In this document: piece by piece, positions 62,069-64,000 of the stretch
How positions within the stretch are numbered: position 1 is the stretch's first letter
How the letters are laid out: each line of letters opens with the position of its first letter
Assembly (NCBI GenBank): GCA_038533575.1
Contig: JBCAYL010000001.1
Location: forward strand, 1,640,226 to 1,704,225
Length of the DNA: 64,000 nt
Reading direction: 5' to 3'
From: Pseudomonadota bacterium
GTDB lineage: Bacteria; Pseudomonadota; Alphaproteobacteria; Rhodobacterales; Rhodobacteraceae
Notes under the pieces: generated by a model
What the model was told of the DNA's origin: nothing
The model's input: only the letters and a program-made list of their open reading frames with translations
Database searches by the model: none
Program-made: the position numbers and the translations under genes

Positions 62069-63082
62069 ATGACAGCCCTCAAGGAATATGTCCGGCTCGA
62101 GACGTCCGGCCTTTGGCGCGCTGACGCGGAGGCACAGCTGCGCGAGGTCGTGGTGTCCTTCGGCGATGCGACGCTCGTGATTTCCGACACCGCCGGTCGC
62201 CCGCTTACCCATTGGTCGCTGGCGGCGGTGGACCGCGTGAACCCGAAAGACCTCCCCGCCCTGTTCGCGCCGGCCGCAGGGGAAGAGACCGAGACCCTCG
62301 AAATCGAAGATCCGCACATGATCGACGCCATCGGGCAGGTGCAGCGCGCCATCCAGCGCGCGCGGCCGAAGCCCGGGCGCCTGCGCTGGGCGATCCTCGG
62401 CGTCACGACGGCCACCCTCGCCTGGCTCGGAGTGTTCTGGCTCCCCGGCGCGGTGAAGGAGCACACGCTGCGCGTGCTGCCCGAGGTCAAGCGCGAGGAA
62501 ATCGGGCGACAGCTCCTGGCCGAGACGGCGCGCATCGCGGGCCAACCCTGCGCCGATCCTTTCGGGACGGCCGCGCTCCGGCGGCTCGAGGCGCGCGTGG
62601 CGCCGGAGGCCACGCTCCATGTCCTGCGCGATGGTCTGCGCTCCACGGCGGCGCTGCCCGGCGGGCAGATCCTCATCGGGCGCGCGGTGATCGAAGATCA
62701 CGACGATCCGGCGGTGCTGGCGGGCTATGTCGTGGCGCAGATCGCGCGGGCGGAGGTCCATGATCCCTTGGGCAAGCTTCTCGAGCATACGGGGGCATTC
62801 GGCGCGATGCAGCTTCTGACCACGGGCGCCCTCTCCGCGCGGACCTATGAAAGCTATGCCGAGGCCGTGCTGCTCGCGCCGCCGCGCGCCGTGCCCGAGG
62901 AGCCGCTCTTGCGCGCCTTTGCCGAGCGTGGGGTCGCGGCGACCCCGTTCGCCTATGCGGTGGACATCACTGGCGAGACGACCCTCGGCCTCATTGAGGC
63001 GGACCCGTTCGCCCTCGCGCCGCCAGAGCAGCCCATCGAGGACGGCGACTGGCTCGCTCTTCAGGAAATCTGCGCCGGCTGA
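62069..63082 (+). CDS. Degenerate M48-like peptidase-fold protein
   Basis: 337 aa with one membrane helix at about residues 107-125. The segment LPGGQILIGRAVIEDHDDPAVLAGYVVAQIARAEVHDPL (from about 196) aligns with the M48 pattern in which a zinc HExxH helix follows an LPGG strand. Here the metal-binding HEIGH is replaced by AQIAR, so the catalytic metal site is lost. It may be a pseudoprotease or a regulatory membrane protein. No other domain is evident. Confidence 0.7.
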   Translation: MTALKEYVRLETSGLWRADAEAQLREVVVSFGDATLVISDTAGRPLTHWSLAAVDRVNPKDLPALFAPAAGEETETLEIEDPHMIDAIGQVQRAIQRARPKPGRLRWAILGVTTATLAWLGVFWLPGAVKEHTLRVLPEVKREEIGRQLLAETARIAGQPCADPFGTAALRRLEARVAPEATLHVLRDGLRSTAALPGGQILIGRAVIEDHDDPAVLAGYVVAQIARAEVHDPLGKLLEHTGAFGAMQLLTTGALSARTYESYAEAVLLAPPRAVPEEPLLRAFAERGVAATPFAYAVDITGETTLGLIEADPFALAPPEQPIEDGDWLALQEICAG

Positions 63083-63105
63083 GGCGCAGGGGCCCACGCA
63101 GGGGC

Positions 63106-64000
63106 CTACTTGCGCGCGAAGGCCCGCGTGAAGCCCTGCGCCCGCGTGATGCCCAGCGCGCGATCGAGATCGGCGGCGTTGGCAAAGGGCCCGAGCACGA
63201 TGACCTGCCGCTTCTGCCCCTGCCGCGTGTACTTGCCGATACGCGTGGGGATCCCTGCATTGGCCAGCTTTTGCGCCGCGCTCCTGGCCGCTTCCATGTC
63301 CGCGAAAGTCGCGACCTGGATGTGCCGGTTGGCCAACGTGCGCGCAGGGGCCGCCGTGACGGCGGGCGCGGAGCGGGTGGCGATCACCGGGCTCTGCCCG
63401 GTCGCCTGTGTCGTGGCAGCTGGGCCTGCCGCCGCCTGTGCCGTGGTCTCCCCCACCCGGTTCGCAGGCGTCGCCCGGTAGGTGGCGGCGATATCGCGGC
63501 GGGTGATGCTGCTGACATCAGTGTTCGGATAGGTCAGCCCGGGGAACTCGTGCCCCACGACCCGGCGCGTGCGGCGGTCATAGAGGCGGTGCGGCTTCGA
63601 GCGGGTCCAGGCCAGGTCGTAGCCCTGCGCCGTGCCGGTGACACCGGCGACCACGTCCACGCGGCCCGGAAGCCCACGCTGCGGGTTGAGCCGGCCATCG
63701 TCGAAGGCCGCCTCATAGCCCTTCGGAATCGCGGGGACGGAGACCGTGCGCGCGGCGCGCGTGGCCACGGCGGCGGTGCCCGCACCGGCGGAGATAACGC
63801 GGATGCCCGAGGATGGGCTCTGGGCCTGCGGTCCGCAGCGCACGCCCGTGGCGTTGTGCCATGCATTGGAGACGGCGTCGGCATTCGGGCAATTGCCCGG
63901 CCCACCGGTAGGGCCGAGGCGCTGTGTCTGGGCTGTCTGGGTCGTCGGCGCGGCCTGCGTCGGTTGGGGCGCGGCGGGCGCAGGCGCGGCAAGCACGGGC
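63106..64000 (-). CDS. SPOR-domain protein, C-terminal part (runs off the right edge)
   Basis: The last about 80 residues are a SPOR peptidoglycan-binding domain: RHIQVATFADMEAARSAAQ, then GIPTRIGKYTRQGQKRQVIVL and LDRALGITRAQGFTRAF. The preceding about 200 residues contain Pro/Ala-rich linkers and a region around residues 25-150 with GLPGRVDVVAG and KPHRLYDRRTRRVVGHEFPG. The stop is inside the window but the start is beyond 64000. It is probably a periplasmic septal or cell-wall protein. Confidence 0.85.
   Translation of the reverse strand, partial: PVLAAPAPAAPQPTQAAPTTQTAQTQRLGPTGGPGNCPNADAVSNAWHNATGVRCGPQAQSPSSGIRVISAGAGTAAVATRAARTVSVPAIPKGYEAAFDDGRLNPQRGLPGRVDVVAGVTGTAQGYDLAWTRSKPHRLYDRRTRRVVGHEFPGLTYPNTDVSSITRRDIAATYRATPANRVGETTAQAAAGPAATTQATGQSPVIATRSAPAVTAAPARTLANRHIQVATFADMEAARSAAQKLANAGIPTRIGKYTRQGQKRQVIVLGPFANAADLDRALGITRAQGFTRAFARK

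Overview
This window looks like a chromosome segment of a high-GC alphaproteobacterium of the Rhodobacteraceae (Roseobacter-type). The evidence is the very high GC, the hisD / UPF0262 / phosphatase / infA / maf / RNase G / yacG gene block, and membrane urate oxidase PuuD beside a PuuE-UraD fusion. Alpha-type curli genes (csgF, csgG, csgH) and LiuR-like MerR regulators beside beta-oxidation genes point the same way. No rRNA, CRISPR array, transposase or phage gene was seen. Three tRNAs are present: Phe (GAA), Thr (GGU) and Gly (UCC).

Layout. 1-2.1 kb: 5' part of sulfite reductase cysI, and siroheme synthase cysG (minus strand). 2.3-9.5 kb: urea ABC transporter urtABCDE with a trailing SnoaL-like gene. 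9.9-15 kb: urate-to-ureidoglycolate catabolism (ureidoglycine aminohydrolase, ureidoglycolate lyase, allantoinase/OHCU decarboxylase fusion, HIU hydrolase, PuuD). The end product, urea, links this block to nitrogen supply. 15-22.7 kb: a curli-like amyloid locus with four curlin-repeat proteins, two of them very large (466 and 585 aa). It also holds CsgF, CsgG, CsgH and an inhibitor/SH3-like secreted protein. 23-34.9 kb: a housekeeping block (tRNA-Phe, yacG, RNase G, maf, infA, tyrosine phosphatase, UPF0262, hisD, DUF2948, murA). It is interrupted by a four-gene cassette (nitrilase, GNAT, amidoligase, class I glutamine amidotransferase) and by a glutathionyl-hydroquinone reductase. 35-49 kb: mixed metabolism, including SDRs, two overlapping methyltransferases, acyl-CoA synthetase, ABC exporter, rhodanese, SRAP protein, 5'-nucleotidase, pyrD, MATE exporter and two hotdog thioesterases. 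49.4-57 kb: a beta-oxidation region (two MerR regulators, acyl-CoA dehydrogenase, GST, thiolase, multifunctional HADH). 57-64 kb: DJ-1-like, Hint-domain, sulfotransferase, DMT transporter, second acyl-CoA synthetase, a degenerate M48-like protein and a SPOR protein cut by the window end.

The most notable observations are as follows. (1) A perfect 10-bp hairpin buries the Shine-Dalgarno of a curlin gene, inside a short overlapping leader ORF that has its own good SD. (2) The amidoligase cassette sits inside an otherwise conserved housekeeping block. (3) A 45-nt double-hairpin element with fixed 9-3-9 / 3 / 9-3-9 geometry occurs in three intergenic copies. (4) Palindromic operator-like sites with related half-sites lie before a MerR gene and before the thiolase operon.

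Starts were chosen from Shine-Dalgarno matches and family length. Every function is a reading of the sequence by eye; no database search was run. Positions of short sites were counted by hand and could be off by a base.
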